Source of the DNA: Siniperca chuatsi | Lineage: Eukaryota; Chordata; Actinopteri; Centrarchiformes; Sinipercidae | Length of the DNA stretch: 64,000 nt | Reading direction: 5' to 3' | Assembly (NCBI RefSeq): GCF_020085105.1 | Contig: NC_058047.1 | Location: 14,427,001 to 14,491,000 of the forward strand | Shown: piece by piece, positions 23,235 through 38,200 of the stretch | Numbering within the stretch: the stretch's first letter is position 1 | How the letters are laid out: every line of letters starts with the position of its first letter | Notes under the pieces: model-generated | Told to the model about the DNA's origin: nothing | Database searches by the model: none | What the model saw: the letters and a program-made list of their open reading frames with translations, nothing else | Program-made: the position numbers and the translations under genes

Positions 23235-26200
23235 GGTTTAGTGTGGGAACTTTAGACAGATCAAAGGAGAAGACAAACAAGGAAAAGGAAACAGAGGACG
23301 ACAGCAAAAGAGCTGAACCGAGTTTAACTTTGGCCACATGCAAGACTCTAGCAAACACAGTGTCAAAACTGTAAGCAGGAAAAAAAACTCTGATGGATGT
23401 CACACCTTTGCTCTCAAAGTTTAGAGACAATGTGTATGGTAATCACTGCCATGGGAGACCAACAACACATTTCAAGAATCTTTTTTTTTACTCTTTTTTT
23501 TTTTTTTTTTTTACTCAAAGTGGGTAGTCCTGGAATGAGGCATGACAGCAAAGAGAATAACTGATCTGCTTGTGAAGACCAGACACAGAGTGGTAGGTGA
23601 TATGGGTAGGTATGACAGGCCTGACACACTGTAGCACCAGAATGTAAATGAACTTGCTGTGACAGTTTTTTTCTTTCACTCTCTCTGTCTCTTTCTCTCT
23701 CTGCAACTCCGGGATAATAAGAGGGCATTTTGAATACCAAATGAGACAGCCAGGAGCAGTTTCAGAGAATAATGACAAGCTCCACATCAAGGGGTATCTC
23801 ATACAGAAGAGCACACAGAGACACATACACACTCTTTTATGTTCAGAGTTCATTCTTCAAACAGATTTAGAGGATATGTTATAATACCCAAATATAGAAG
23901 CATCTGCGTATGTGCTGGATAAAGGGTTGCCCTGGTTTGTTGCACATGTAACCCAGTAGCTAAAATCCATGTGTTGATGTGTGTGCATTAGCCCTAGCTG
24001 TGAGAGCTGAACCTCAAGGCTGTTGAATGCTGCCTCGTGTTAGCTTTTTGCCCACAAGGCCATGAAACACAGCAACGTGGATTCCCGCTGTAGATTCATT
24101 GTTGTGAATGCGTGTCAGCATGCGTCAGAGTGTGACTAATTTCTGCTGATGCCCTTTGTGAGTGAGCTAGGCAGCACGTTAGACACTACTGTAACTCTCC
24201 TTCAATGACGCTCTGATTTAAATGAAAAAAAAACAAAACACAGAAGTAAAAGATCTGCGCGCACAGCTCCCTCATACTGCCAGGCACTGATTTCACACTC
24301 TAGTTAACCAAACTAGGTTGAGAGGAGAAAACTGGAGGTGGAGAGAGAGGAGAACGAGGAGAGGTTATGTGCAGCACAAGATGACAGATAGATTAGTGAG
24401 CGTTGAAAGTAACTAAGATGCTTGATAAAAGGTTTTCTCAAGGGATTACTGTTTAATTTGATGTGGTTTTCATAAGGTGGTGTTACAAGGCAGCTGTAGA
24501 ATTGCTTTTCTTTGTCTTCAAACATCACACATTTTATCTAAATACATTATATTTGTGACAGGACTTGCCTGATGTTGAGGCCCTGCTTGTAGATCTTACA
24601 CGCATCTGAAGGCAGGATTCTGGAGAGCAAAGGCACTGCAAGATGAAAAGAGTAAGGACATGTGAAGCAACGTCTAAATTTAGAAAGCTCACTCAATAAT
24701 GAAGACCACCATCGACTTTAAAGCCTCAGTAGCATATAGCTCTACAGAATAGAGGGCCATATAATGTGTAGTTCTGTAGCTAAATATTTAACAGCTCACA
24801 GTCCTCACAAGTTAAGAAACCGAAAAACAGAAACTTCACTTGCTGTTCTATCGTTGCACAAAGAGGTATTTTAACAGTCCAAAATAGTTCTGTGAAGGAC
24901 TGCAGAGAAAAAAACAAGTGGCTCCTACAAATCCAGCAGAGCACCACATGTAGACTAAACAGGCCTGAAGGGCACAAAGCCAGAAATCCCTCTGACAGTC
25001 TCAGATCCACGAGACCTTGTTGGTTTAAATCAGACTCATCTCTGAGCACATAAATCTTTATAAATGTTACAAGTATCGTCACCAAATCAAAGCCTTAAGT
25101 TTTACACAATTTCCATTTACAAATACACTGTTATGCAACCAGTTTACATTTAGTTACTATCATGTGTCCATTACATAATCTTGCCCACCTTGTCAATAAT
25201 TCACAAAGACACAGTGAGTACACAAAATTCAGTCCTGGCTCCCACTCTGGAGCCAGACTTGTGCCGGCTAAGCAAATGCTGCTACACCAGTGGATACATC
25301 TCATCTACTGTCACACAGTATATTTCATCTGCTTTCTGCAACCGTTTACCAGGTGAAATTATGTGTAAATTTGGTGCAACTGGAGAATAAATTCTGCTCT
25401 GGTATTAGCAGATATTCCTGACATAGTCATATAAGGAGGGACACTGACATTAGAGGATGGTGTGTCAGTTCATGTCCAGCAGGAGGAGTAATTTTCAGCC
25501 TGCAGCCACTGGTGACTCCAGCAGTCAATGTCCCTTATGGCACAGATAAACACTCACTAACCAGACAGACATTGACAGATTGCATCACATTTTCCTGTCT
25601 GTAACAAATCCTTCTGTTGGTGTTTTAGACTACACCATTACTGAGGACACTTTTCCATTTCCAGAGTGGATAATGTCTGTCAACCTCACTATCGTAAGTC
25701 AGCAGAAGGTGTTGCTTGACTCACCCCAACTTTGGAAGTCCCAGTGAAGCTCCAAGTAAAAGTCTCCAAGCTGCAAATGAACACAAAGAAATCTCAATCA
25801 CAAGTAAAACTACATGAGAGGAAAAGGTATAAAAAAAAGCTATATATTTGTTGCTGGCTTTTATGTGCATGCAGCAAAATCAGTGAAAAGTGAGAAACTA
25901 GACCAATTTTACAAACAATAAACAAGACATCTTTGCAGAATAGAAATCAAAATGGTGTACCAAAGCCTTTCATCTTACATGGACCTGAGTAAATATACGC
26001 CTTTATGTCCATCCATAACAAATCACACCTGACTGACACAAATCAATACAGCCTAATTATCCTGTGAGGACAAGAACGGGATGAACTGATCTCATCAGCA
26101 CCACTGGTGGTCTCAGTCTGGCATTCGGTGATGACGTCAGGCTGGCAGAAGATCATCATTTCCCAGAGCTATATAATCTCTGAGAGACGATGACGCAGAA

Positions 26201-29200
26201 AAATCTCATCTCTGGCATCTCTGCCTCATTATCCAGGAAGGATCACATCCTGTCACGTCAAACACAGGCTCGGCTGAGTGTCAAGCAACTTGAACAGACA
26301 TCCACATCTGGCGCTTACATTAAGACTGACGGTGGAAATCCACTTAAACAAGCCTATACTTTAGTGACCTCTTTAAATGCAGTTAAAAACACACAGGGTT
26401 TTACATAGCTTGCCTCTTTTGCTCTTGTATTTGCCCATCTGCTTACTTGCTCCCTGACTCTCTTGTGGGGGCAGCGTTGCTGCACAGCTGACCTGGAAGC
26501 TAAAGTCGCTAGATGATTACGCCCACACGCCTGGCCTCCATAACTTCATGTTAGGCAGCAACAGCATTAGAGAAAGGCTCCTTGTTACTTGCTCTGAAAA
26601 GCATATATGTCTGTCTGTACATGACTAGATGTTTTCAGCGTGTGTGTATGTGTGACATCATGTCAGGCAAACAGCCACAACAGACCCTGAAGGATAATTA
26701 TGGCTCTGAACAGCATGTCTATTAGTAGTTACATGTTTACAGTGAGTGAGTCTACATGCGACGTCATACCAGGCAGCCACAAAAGCACTGTGAGGTTTTA
26801 TTTTGCCTTAAACAACACGACTTTATAAGGTGTGTGTGTGTGTGTGTGTGTGTCTGTGTATCCCTCCTGGCTTTGTATTTTTGTGATTACAGTAATTTGT
26901 AAATGACAAACTTGACAGATGTCTGGGAGGGATGTTTGTGTATTTGTAGGTGTGTATTTTGTATATCTGACCCTGTGTGTATGCGCTTCACTGCATGCAA
27001 CGAGAGGAGAGTAGAACAGAGGAAGAATCAAGACAAGAAAAGACAAGGAAAAAAAGGGACACAAAGATGGGAGCAGAAAGAAAAGTAAGAAGATCTGATG
27101 AGCAGAAAACAGAAACAGCTACAAGAAGTCAGGAGCAGCACTGTTAGAGGGAACAGAGCAGAAAACCGAGTAAGGACTGCTCACTTCTTTCAGGGCTTTC
27201 AGCAGCTTGGGCCTCTTGTCCTCCACACTCTCCCTGGACTGTTGCTTCAGCTTCCTCAGCAGCGCTGTGACTGAAAGACACAGAAACAACAATAGAAAGA
27301 GAGATGAAGTGAGACCAAAAGCACCAACAATGAGGTAGCTTTTTGCTGCTGAAGAGCTTTTTCCACTTTCAAAATTATGAAAAAGTTTATTGGAAAAATG
27401 TTCCCATAACAGCTGGCTGTGAATTTTTTTCAAATAACCTTTTACTTTGCTGAATCTGATCCCACCACTTAACTTGCTCCAAGAAGAAGATTTTGTGATT
27501 ATATTCAAAAACTAATTTCTCCACCATGTCGTTTTGGCAAACCTTCTCTACATGGCATGAAAGCCAGCTTCAACTTAATCATGATTAGTTGGCTGAGGAA
27601 AAAATATATTTTTTTAATATGGGGCTTTTTGGAAACATTTAACCTGTCTCACTTTTAGAGAGAGCTGCTCTTGTCCATAAGGAGCTTTTTTGAGAGCATC
27701 TGCCTTCTGCATGCATTGCAGTCCCTCATTTTAATGCAAAGAAGAAGGTGGTGAACACATCAGAAGACAGCAGCTGTTGTTGCTGTACTATCCCTTCATC
27801 CACCTAATAAGTCAAAATGTGACTAAAACAGAGACTAAAACCTCTTTTCAAGGTGTCAAATTAACGCTGCATTAATGTAGCACTGTACGGGAAAGTCATC
27901 TTTCAGATTTTGTGGTCCTGTGTCATTGTGAGGGTTAAGTTTGTAACAGGTGGCTTTTTAATGTACAGGAGTACATATTGCCTGTGTGAATGTACTGTAA
28001 GTCACCGCCACTATGTTAGGAACAGACTCACTATGCAAATCCTGTCAACAATGAGACATCGCTGAAGGCAAAGATCACGCAGTTTACAGTGACGATGGCT
28101 TTTGGTTCAGAGATCTGCTTACTTCCTGGGGCCAGATGGGACACTCGCGGCACCATCGCGCCAATCCCTGCACGCCGCCTGCAGGGATCAAAACGTTCCA
28201 GGACGTTCAAAGGGAATGAGCCTGGCAGATATGGAGCTGCCTGCTAATGAGCTGCTCTTTTAACCTCCTTAATGACCTGGGGGACAGACATACTCACAGT
28301 AGACTTTTAACCATGACGGGTCAGATTAACGAGCATGCACAGCTCTTTAGCCCATTGGCTGCAGGAGACTTGCTTGTTTATGCAAAAGGAAGGAAGATCC
28401 ACACCCAACTAGCTGGCATTTATTTAAATGTTATTTGCTGTTTATAAGGGGAGTGGGAGCATCAGTTGCTCACTGACATAATTGTTGTGCTTTGATGAAG
28501 CCAGGAGGGGATTAAATGATGACATGATTGTGCCACTTATTAACTAATGAAAACAGTAATAGAAAAAGAAAATGTTGGTTTGTGACACCCAGACTGCCCT
28601 ACATTTTAATAGGACTAAAAGCAATAGTGGACACATGGCATAATCATTAGCCTAACTAGCTCCTGTGCTCCATGTGGTGAGTAAACACAAACATGTTGTT
28701 CATATTGTCTTACTGGTGCTCCCCACGAGGCAGCACAGAGGGGGCGGAGGGCTCGATGGTAAAACAAGGCCAAATGAGAGCACAGGCATGCATGCACGCA
28801 CACTGATACACATGACCACACACGCGCCAATTCACACAGACACAAGTACAGGATGAAGGTGTCTTTGTGGCCCGGCTGCCTAATGAGTCTGGACAAGGTC
28901 TGGATGGGACTCCTCCTGATCCTCGCCGCCTCTCAGCAGGAGAAGGAAAGGACTACAATCCCACCATCTGCCCACAGACCAATGCCGACTGCTTTAACAC
29001 TAAACCAAACTGACTCTCCGTGCTGGCGCTAATACACCCAGATACTGATTAGGGCACTATCCTGGCATTAATGAGGTGAATGATCTCAGTAATTTCACCT
29101 CTACACATTAATGAAAAGAGACAGAGTCAGGACATGTTTGCATTTACATCACCACAAACTGCTACTGTTTAACAATTAGGATCTAACTGGACAATTGCTG

Positions 29201-32200
29201 CTGGCAGGTCTCCAGCAAAATGAGAACAGTCAATATTGACACAGGTACGCTGTGGAGAGTGAGGCAGGCAGGCAGCAGCAAACAGGCCAATCTGAATATA
29301 ATTTCAAACATTTAAACTTACTGAGGCTTGGTCACTTAATTTTACAAGACATCTAAAAAGACTCAAAAGGGCCACATTAACTAAAGATAACACACCACAT
29401 GCAGGACGGAGAGCTCTTAATGTTTAATTAAAAATGACAAGCTGCTTTCAGAAAGTATGCATAAATGTAGTTCAGGCATTATCATTTTGTTTTAATATTT
29501 TGTTTTGATATTATTTTGTGAGAGGTGTTACTGTGTTTTAAATTCAATATGATTTCACTTTGCTATGAAATCAGTATTCCGCTGTAGGTCTAATACTATA
29601 GATGTAGAGGGCTCCGGTACAGGCTAGGCACCAACATACAGTGAATTTACAATATTACAGATCTTCCAAATATTGGCTGTTTACTAGCTAAATTGGCTGT
29701 AAAAGCAGAACAACTGATTAGACATGAACAAAATCAAACCTTGGCCAGTGGGTGGTGATAATTTCCTACAGTTACGACACACCTGTCCTAAACCCAATGC
29801 TCTTCCAGGAAAAAATAAATAAGAAAATGAAATTTTGAAAATGATATCACAGCCCGTTCTTTGAAGAGACAAAAATTTAATCTATTTTCATCACTTGATC
29901 TTGTATATTTATAATATGGTCCAATGTTCTTCAAATTGAGAATAAAGCAAGAAACAATGAAAGCAAGCAAGCAGTTCCCCGTCTTCTAAACACCAGCATG
30001 ACTTTGGCAGCGTTTAAATGAGCTGACAACACAGTTGTGTGAGTGGAAGGCAACTGAGGACAGAAATAGCTCTTATTGAACAAAACAAATGACAAAATCT
30101 ATTTCTGAGCCACATTTTGCCTCCTTGTTAGAGTGGAAAGCCATAAGTGACAAATACATCACATCACAACAAATGTACCCATATCAGTGGAAATCAGTCA
30201 CAAACATTGGCTAAAAATAACACAGCATGAGCACAGATTGTTTTTTATGAATCCCATTCAAGAAAACGTTTGCTTAGAAAAGCAATCTGACAATAACTAT
30301 GGAAAGCTGCAGACCTCCAGGCCTGGACATTTGCCTTACTGTAAATCAAACAAACAAAGTTCCTAGGTCTGGCTGACACTGACTCAGCTCATACTGAATA
30401 ATTGCTAGGCAGAGCTCTGCTAGGCTAAGCCTGTAAAGGACTCGACATTTATTGCGCTGAATACGCAAAACAGTCTCAGTTTCCTTCTGCACCTGGATCC
30501 AGGAGAAGCAGGTATGGTCCTGGTGAATTTGCTCTTTCCCAGAACTCCATTCAGTAGAGGTCTTTGAATCACTCTTTGTTTGGCCCCTCACCTGGTGCAC
30601 ATTTGCCTTATGGTGTCCAGAACCAAAGCTGCTGTTATAATGAAAAGAATAACTCCTGCCTTTTGAAAAGAGAGCATTTAGCGGGCATTCAGACCAAAGT
30701 CAGCCCTGCGTTAAAACAGTGTGGGGAGTTCCATACTTTTTACTTAAAATAAAACCCTTAGATACTCTTGCATTATTATATAATCATATAACACTGCATT
30801 ACGTTTTTTGTTATGAAGTGCTATAAATTACTTTTACAACTGCTTTCTCTCAACCTGCCTAATCTTCTACATAACTTCAGTCAGAGATTTTCTGTAGTTG
30901 CCAGAATATCTTAATAATATTCAGACACCAGGCACAACCTTGCTGCATTCAGCATGTAAGAGCAATGGTGGATGGAGACTGCAGCAGCTGCAAAAGAGAA
31001 TGCCCTTAACTCAAAACACAATATGCCATGTAGCTGCATTACACGGTGGTCTGTACAAGCTAGACGGTGTGAGTTAAAGTAAAATGATGTTACAGAGTTC
31101 ATTAGAGGCTTCAACCAATACAGATACTTATAAACCTGGTAAGGTACGGTAAGTGGCATCAGAGTTAATTAGAGGATGCAGTCAATGGAGACAATTTAAG
31201 CTGCCTCCCTGTATGATTGCTCAGTGTTGGTGCCAAGCAGCTGCACTAATAAGCCACAACTCTTTCATTCTGACAGACTGCCGCGCTTAACATGAGTTTG
31301 AGAAAATGTAACATTATTCTGCATTTTAACTTCATTGTAGCTGTGTTGCAAATGTCTCAATGTAATATTGCAGCATCAATGCTTAGCCAGTTACCTGCAG
31401 GAATAAGGATACACACAACTTTTTTTTAACTTATCATCTTAAATATAAAGTTCCAACCCCATGTATCTGTAATACTCATAATAATCAGTTCAAAACACTT
31501 CAACACCTCAGCCTGGCTGTAGTTTTGTAGCAGTATTGTAGTGTTGTAATTCTGTTTGACACGTTCTTATTCAGTATCTCACCACTGATACAGAGCTCCA
31601 CCACACAGACGGAAACCTCAGGCCTTCCTCTTCCCATGACCAGATTATCAAGAACTTTAAATAGATGATGGAAAAAATGCACCTATCAAGTAAAAATGGA
31701 CTTTGAGATATCAAAAAGCTATACAGCCTTACAACAGTCTAACAGAAAAAGGGGGATAACTGACTGATGAGGTATGAATGAAGCATTTTGGGAAATATAA
31801 AACTAAAATAAACCTATAAAACTAACATGATTTCACTTACATGTCAGTGATGTTTTTGTACAAGCTCATGCTTACTAGTAATAGTGGATATATCCATTTG
31901 AAAGGAAAATATTATTCTTAATTTTCTTAAAAAACATTTTAAATCAAAGTTTGAGCCACTATGAGCTGTGGGTAGAAAATGGGCGAGGCAGGGGCTTGAG
32001 CAGCATCAGCCTATGAAGAGAGAGAGAAACACCTAATGAATTGCCTTTCATCGGAGCACAAAAGCCAGAGGGCCTTGAGGAATGTCCTCTCTCTCTGAGG
32101 AACAAAGGAGGCAGGCCGGCGTCATGGCCTCACTTGGAGGCAGCAGCGTGGAAGAATGTGCAGAGGTAACTGTTGATTTGCATCTGTTGATCAGACCTTT

Positions 32201-35200
32201 TCTCTCCTCGATCACTGTTTTCACACGGGAAACCCAAATTGAAACCCTAATGAAGCCACATTGCTTTCAGTAAACAATCTGGCTGACCAGCATCATCTCA
32301 GTATAGCCTCATTTCCACTTCATGGTACCAGGTACTTTTCTCAGTTTCGTTTTCCACTGGAGATAGTACCCCCTCAATGTAGGCGGGATTCTTAGCTGAT
32401 CGTCATAACGCTATAACTCGCTATTGATGGTAGCTTGGCTGAAGTGCATGTCATGATGACAGAGATTTTAGATGCTGATCTTCCCCTGTCTCCTACTGTA
32501 TGCATTTTGGGTAAAAAGCCTGATAATATAACCAGTCCCATGATTACACGCCTTTGGGCATTAGGTTGCCTTTCAGTTAAGAGATTGATACTTCTCAACT
32601 GGAAGGAGTGAAAGCCAGCTTGTTTCTTAAGGGAGTCATGACTGGAGGATTACCTAGATTTGCTTAACATGGAGAGAGCAGGCAGTTTACTGAAAGATTT
32701 TGATAAGGGTCTGAGTGGGCACTGGGACATTGTCAGGAGAACCTCGAGCTGAGGGTTGCATGCATATAGTTACATGCATGTATTTGTAGGGGTGTATGTA
32801 CGTGTACATGGGATGTATGTATGTTTGTGAACGTATTTATATACGGATGTGGATGTATTTGAGCATATGCTCACGTTGCCTCTACATTCAAAATTCAAAT
32901 ATAATTAAAAAAATTGTAACTATAAAAAAAAAGAAAAGAAAAAAAGATGGTAGCTTGGCTATTTAAAAATGGTGAGTTTGTGTAGGATGTACCATGCAGT
33001 GGAAATGAGGCATATGTAGCAGTGGTGGTTTCAAGGTCGGTTTCAGTGCATCACCAAACAGTGCCAGTCAGCCAGTCACAGATACTTACTCATTTGTCGG
33101 TCTCCGTAGCTGATGGCCTCAGCAAGTGGGCTCCATCCCTGAGCGTTTTTCACCTTCACTGGTGCATTGTGGGCCAGCAGCAGGTGGGCACACTCTGTAA
33201 GAGGGACAGGAAGACGGTCAGATAGGTAGATAATTACTCAAATTATAACAACTTCATTTAAATGATTAGTAGATTAGATGAGTTTTACTAGTAGCATCAG
33301 AATTAAGACAAACAAGATACACAACATATACAGTATGCAAACAAAAGACCAGCAGCACACACAACATCTTTACATAAATATGTGCCTTCCAAACAAGACT
33401 CAGTAGGTGCTCCCATAACAAAGGTCTGTTTGGTTTTAGTCTAGATTTTTTGGAATAATCACAGGTTTGCTCAGGGGTGGAGGGTTGGAGGGAGGCTTAT
33501 TCGGAGTTAAGATACCTGGAATATAGTTGCAGTCAACTTATGTGTGCTTTAAACAAACAGGTAACCAGTGAAGCAACATCTGAAGTGGCTTTTTTCTCTG
33601 AAATGCTGGCTGCTGGAGATACTTTTTAATTCAGGCAAAAACAAGAGAGGTAATAAAAATTCTAAATGCAGCCCAATTATTTTTGACAACAGCAAAACAA
33701 GACTCGGCACCTAATCATCAAAAGCTGTCTCAGAGACGACTCCTAGGTAACCAGGAAGCTTGGTTTTCTTTTAACTAGAGAGAAAAAAATACACAGGACA
33801 TGCATGTTTAAAAACAAAAGATTTACTTTATCCTGACAGGACTTTAATAAGTGGAGACTAAGACTAACATCCCACATTTGGGCTGCTTCTTGCCATCACC
33901 TTTGATGTTGCTATGGTGACATACACATTTAAAACAAGCCCAAGAAACTAATATTAACTCCGTGGCAACACCGTGCCCAGTTCTCAGTTTGTGTTTAAGA
34001 GAGGAACCAAACAAAAATTAAGTCCAGGACACTTTTACTAGCTTTACTTTTTTTATGTGCTGTCTGTACCTGCACAAATGATCTGATCACACTTTTACCA
34101 CTTTGCAGTAAATTTTGATAAAAAATGTTGACTGACCACTACAAACATGTGTGACATGGACAGAAGACGTATCCTGTAGCATCAAATCAATGATATAAAA
34201 ATATTCCTGGTTTTATAGAGGGACAGATGGTGTGTAGGATTGAGTTGACAGCTGATCCATTCACCAAAGAGCCATAAGGGACCTACAGTTACACAAGCCT
34301 CAGCATCCTACTGTAGAGAATATAATGCTTTAAAATGAGGAAGGATTCTCAGGGATAAAAGGTCAAACTTCACAAAAAGACATCCACTGGTACTGTGCAG
34401 AGTAACCCTCAGAGCTGTGCTTGTATTCCAACAATGGGAAAACGGCCAAAGAGCATCATCCCTTTTCTATGGCAAGATCAGCAGTAAGTGCAGCACAGAA
34501 TCCCTTCCCTCCCTGGCAGCCTGTCAACAAACTACAGCAAGACAAAAATGAGGCCTGTTGTTCCGGCTCAGCTGTCAGCTTTGTCGTGACATCATTCATT
34601 ATAATGTTGCCGTCTGTGCAGCTCTGTCTCAGCACTGGGCAGAAGCAGTCACAGTCCTGTGAGCAGCAAACCACTCACATGCAAAGCAGAGGCTAACTGC
34701 TAACAGTCTGCTGTTGAGAGGATATGTGCTGTGGGGCAGGAAATTGGACTTTATTACAGCTGTTTGGCCAGCCTTTTCAATAATTGTTGACAAAAGCCGC
34801 AGAGATGCTCTCAATACAGCCTCTTTCATTGCAAACCTTTGAGTCAACGCTATTAGTCATGCAAACAAATTCAAACTGGTTACTGCCCTCATGTTCAGAC
34901 TTGTTTCTCTGCTAAACATCAGTATGAATACTATTAAAAAACCTGCCTCAAGTGGCATACTCACAAAACCAACCTGGTGTCAAGAACCAGATATAATAAT
35001 TTATGCTCTCTTTTCAAAAGGCAAAACACGTAGCAACATTGTCACATAATCTAAAATACCATATCACCCCTCTGATCTACATACTCACTACTGTTTTATT
35101 AATGAGAAAGAGGCCAGGGTCTCATACATTCTTTATGACAAAGAGGAACAGCCTACATTTTGAAACTCTTCCTAATTAAACACATTATCCACACATCAAA

Positions 35201-38200
35201 GAGGAACGCAGCTATAGAGTGTAGTTACAGAGAAATAAAAAGGCGTGTTGTGACAGCACCCAAAGCATTTAGGCTAAATTCTTTACAGAAACAATTATAA
35301 GCAACACCATTGCTCTAATGTACAGCTTTGCTTCAAGGTGGAAGCGTGGCAAAGAAAATATAAATTAACAAAGACAGGCCGATGGGAAGTCATTGTGTTC
35401 ACACCAGGGGAGCAGCTGAGGTTCAAAGACGTGGCTCATGACTAGTCTGAATTCGTTTTCTTCTTTAAATTTCTGCCCGATTCTGCTGGACGCGATCTGC
35501 ATGTTAAGTGCTGAATATTGTCCAAATGGTCACCACTTCAGAAAGATTGACTAATATCAGCCATATTGCATGCTTTGATTAAATAAAGAAGCTGTGTTGA
35601 CACCAGAAAGGGTGGATGTAACTGCAAAGTGCCTCACAAAGAGCCTTATTTCAGCAAACAAAAAAAGCAAACCTCTGTGTTTATGCATTAGTCCGATCCG
35701 TGCCTGGGCTCGGAGACGGAGCAGCTAATAACATGTTATTAGCTGCTCCGTCTCCGAGCCCAGGTTGATGTTGAGAAAATACTGGCGGCCAAGTGCTCGA
35801 GTGCTTGCTTTCTGATGTAAGCCTTGCATTCCCTCAGGCCTTTGACCTATTATGACTTAGTAAAGATTCCAATTTTAAGTAGCAGAGCTATTATTTAAGG
35901 GCTGCAACTAACAATTAATTAATTTATTGATTAATCTGCAGATTCATTTCTAGATTAATCATTTTGTCAGAAAATGGTGACATTCATTACGTGTTTTGTC
36001 CGACCAACAAAAATATTCAGTTTATTAACTATATATGGCAAAGAAAAGCTGCAAATTGTAGGAGGCGTAGGAGTTAGGGCGCCAACTAGGAACCGCAACG
36101 TCCCTGGTTCACGTCCACTTGGGAACCTGTGTTGCATGTCATTCCCTATCTTTCACTCCCTTTATTTCCTGACATCTCTCTACTGCCAGCTAACCAAAAA
36201 AGGCATGTTCCCCCCAAATAATCATTTAAAAAAGCTGTTTTCCGTCTTTCGACTAATCGATTAATTGACTCTTTTCAGCTCTATATCATCTAATGCAGTT
36301 AAAATATAATGTAATATAAATATGGTTATTTTGAATTGGGGTGTCTTTGCATTGTCCTTGTAGGAAGCTGGGAAAGTATAATCAAACAACTGCAGGTCAT
36401 TAATTTGAATCAAATCAAAAAGAGCTGCCTGGATTCATTAACATGCCTATAACTCATTAGCAAGGGTTTGCTGTCCGACTCGATCCGATACGCAGCCATG
36501 GAAGTATTGATAAAAGGAAGTCTCCCTGTGGGTTTCTGGGTTGACTGCATGTGCAGCAGCTGTACGGAGGTCCTGCTCGAGTCACGTACAACTCTAACAG
36601 AGGAATGAAGGAGGTAGAGCAGGATGGGGAAATAAAGTGCTAATCTAATGCTTCACTATGTGCATTGGCTACAGACGCCGCACTTGTCAATATGCTCTGT
36701 GAGCTGTTAAAACCCCCACCATCACCACCCATTGGGATCCAGGCTGAGTACATCTATAAAATGGCTTTTTCGCTCACTTCCTCGCCATCGACCACTCACT
36801 GCACCGAATCAAACAGGAATTGAAGAACCACATTGTCACAGTCTCTGAGGCAAATCTGACGCTCCCCAAACCAATGTTATGTTTTTTCTCCAGACAAAAT
36901 TATGTAATAATGTACATAATGAAACTCAAGTCTCCTCTCGATTTAAGGGCCCACTCTTTTTTTAGTGACGACCTGATAAAATGAGCCTATGTGCCATTTC
37001 AGAGGAAGACTAACCCTCCTAGACTCGCACATTGGCTCCAAACACTCACTTGTTTGTTATCTTGTATCTCTAAAATCAATTTGAAATATACTGTGATTTT
37101 ATCTCTGTGGGAATACATATCACAACCACTGGACAAAAGGAAACTGCCTTTATCTTCTACCTCTGACCGCGGTGTCATCTTAAAACTGTGTGTGAAATTC
37201 AGTATTTAGTGTACTTCAGGTTTCAATTTCCAGAGAGTTTCATTTCCATAGAATGTGTTCAGGACACATTGCAAATCAGATAGTGACATGAAAAGTATTT
37301 ATTGAACAGAAATATCTGCCTTTGCACATTCATTCACATCATTGATTTAGGAGTTGTTTTTATTTTTACTCATTTGGTTTATCCACTTTTCCTCAACTTG
37401 ACATGTCGTCTTCTACCTCTGTTATGGTTTTCCTACATTCCTAGAGCTGAAACGACTAGTCAACTCATTGATTAGTTGATTAAAAAGGGCAACTATTTTG
37501 ATAATCGATTTATCATTCAAGTCATTTTTAAAACCAAAAATGCCAAAACATCTCTGGTTACAGCTTCTCCATTATGGAAATGTACTGCGTTTGCTTGTTT
37601 TATATGTAAGTTGTATGCATTTGGGTTGTGGAGTGTTGGTCAGACAAAACAAAACATTTTGAAAACGTCAGCTTGAGCTACGAGAAATTCTAATGGGTAT
37701 TATTCAGTATTTTAAAACATTTTATATACTGACCGATTAATAGAAAAAATAATAGGCAGATTAATCGATGATGAAAAAACTGTCTCTTAAATAGAAGCAG
37801 AGACAGCATAATACATTTTCTGATAAAGGACAAAAGAAGTGTGAATAAAGAATTATGCCTTGATGTGCTGTGCCCAGTTGTTATAATTATAAGAGAGCTG
37901 GTGAACTCACAAGAAAAAAGTAGATGTGCACACTGCTGTGCAGATGTTTCTTTTTGGACAAATGTTAATTTAGCCTTGCACCTATAGTCATATGCATATA
38001 ACAATACTCCTTTTTCAGTATTTCATTCATTAACAATGGCAGAGCCACAAATATGAACTGAATTATGCTCGATTTTTGGCTGTTAGTGACAAAAATGGTC
38101 TTTCTTCTTCTTCCACGAGGTCTATTTCACCTGTACAACAGTTAAAACTCAAATTTAAGGGACTATAGACATGCATCACTGTCATTACTAGTCTGGTAAA

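Noticed and set aside
22903..23430. Long open frames of repeated His-Thr or Cys-Val
   Set aside because: These are translations of the AC/TG microsatellite; only 23116-22972 on the minus strand is coding.
28615..28896. GC-richer stretch with 63-93 codon frames on both strands
   Set aside because: No splice context or protein similarity; ordinary intron of ankrd13c.
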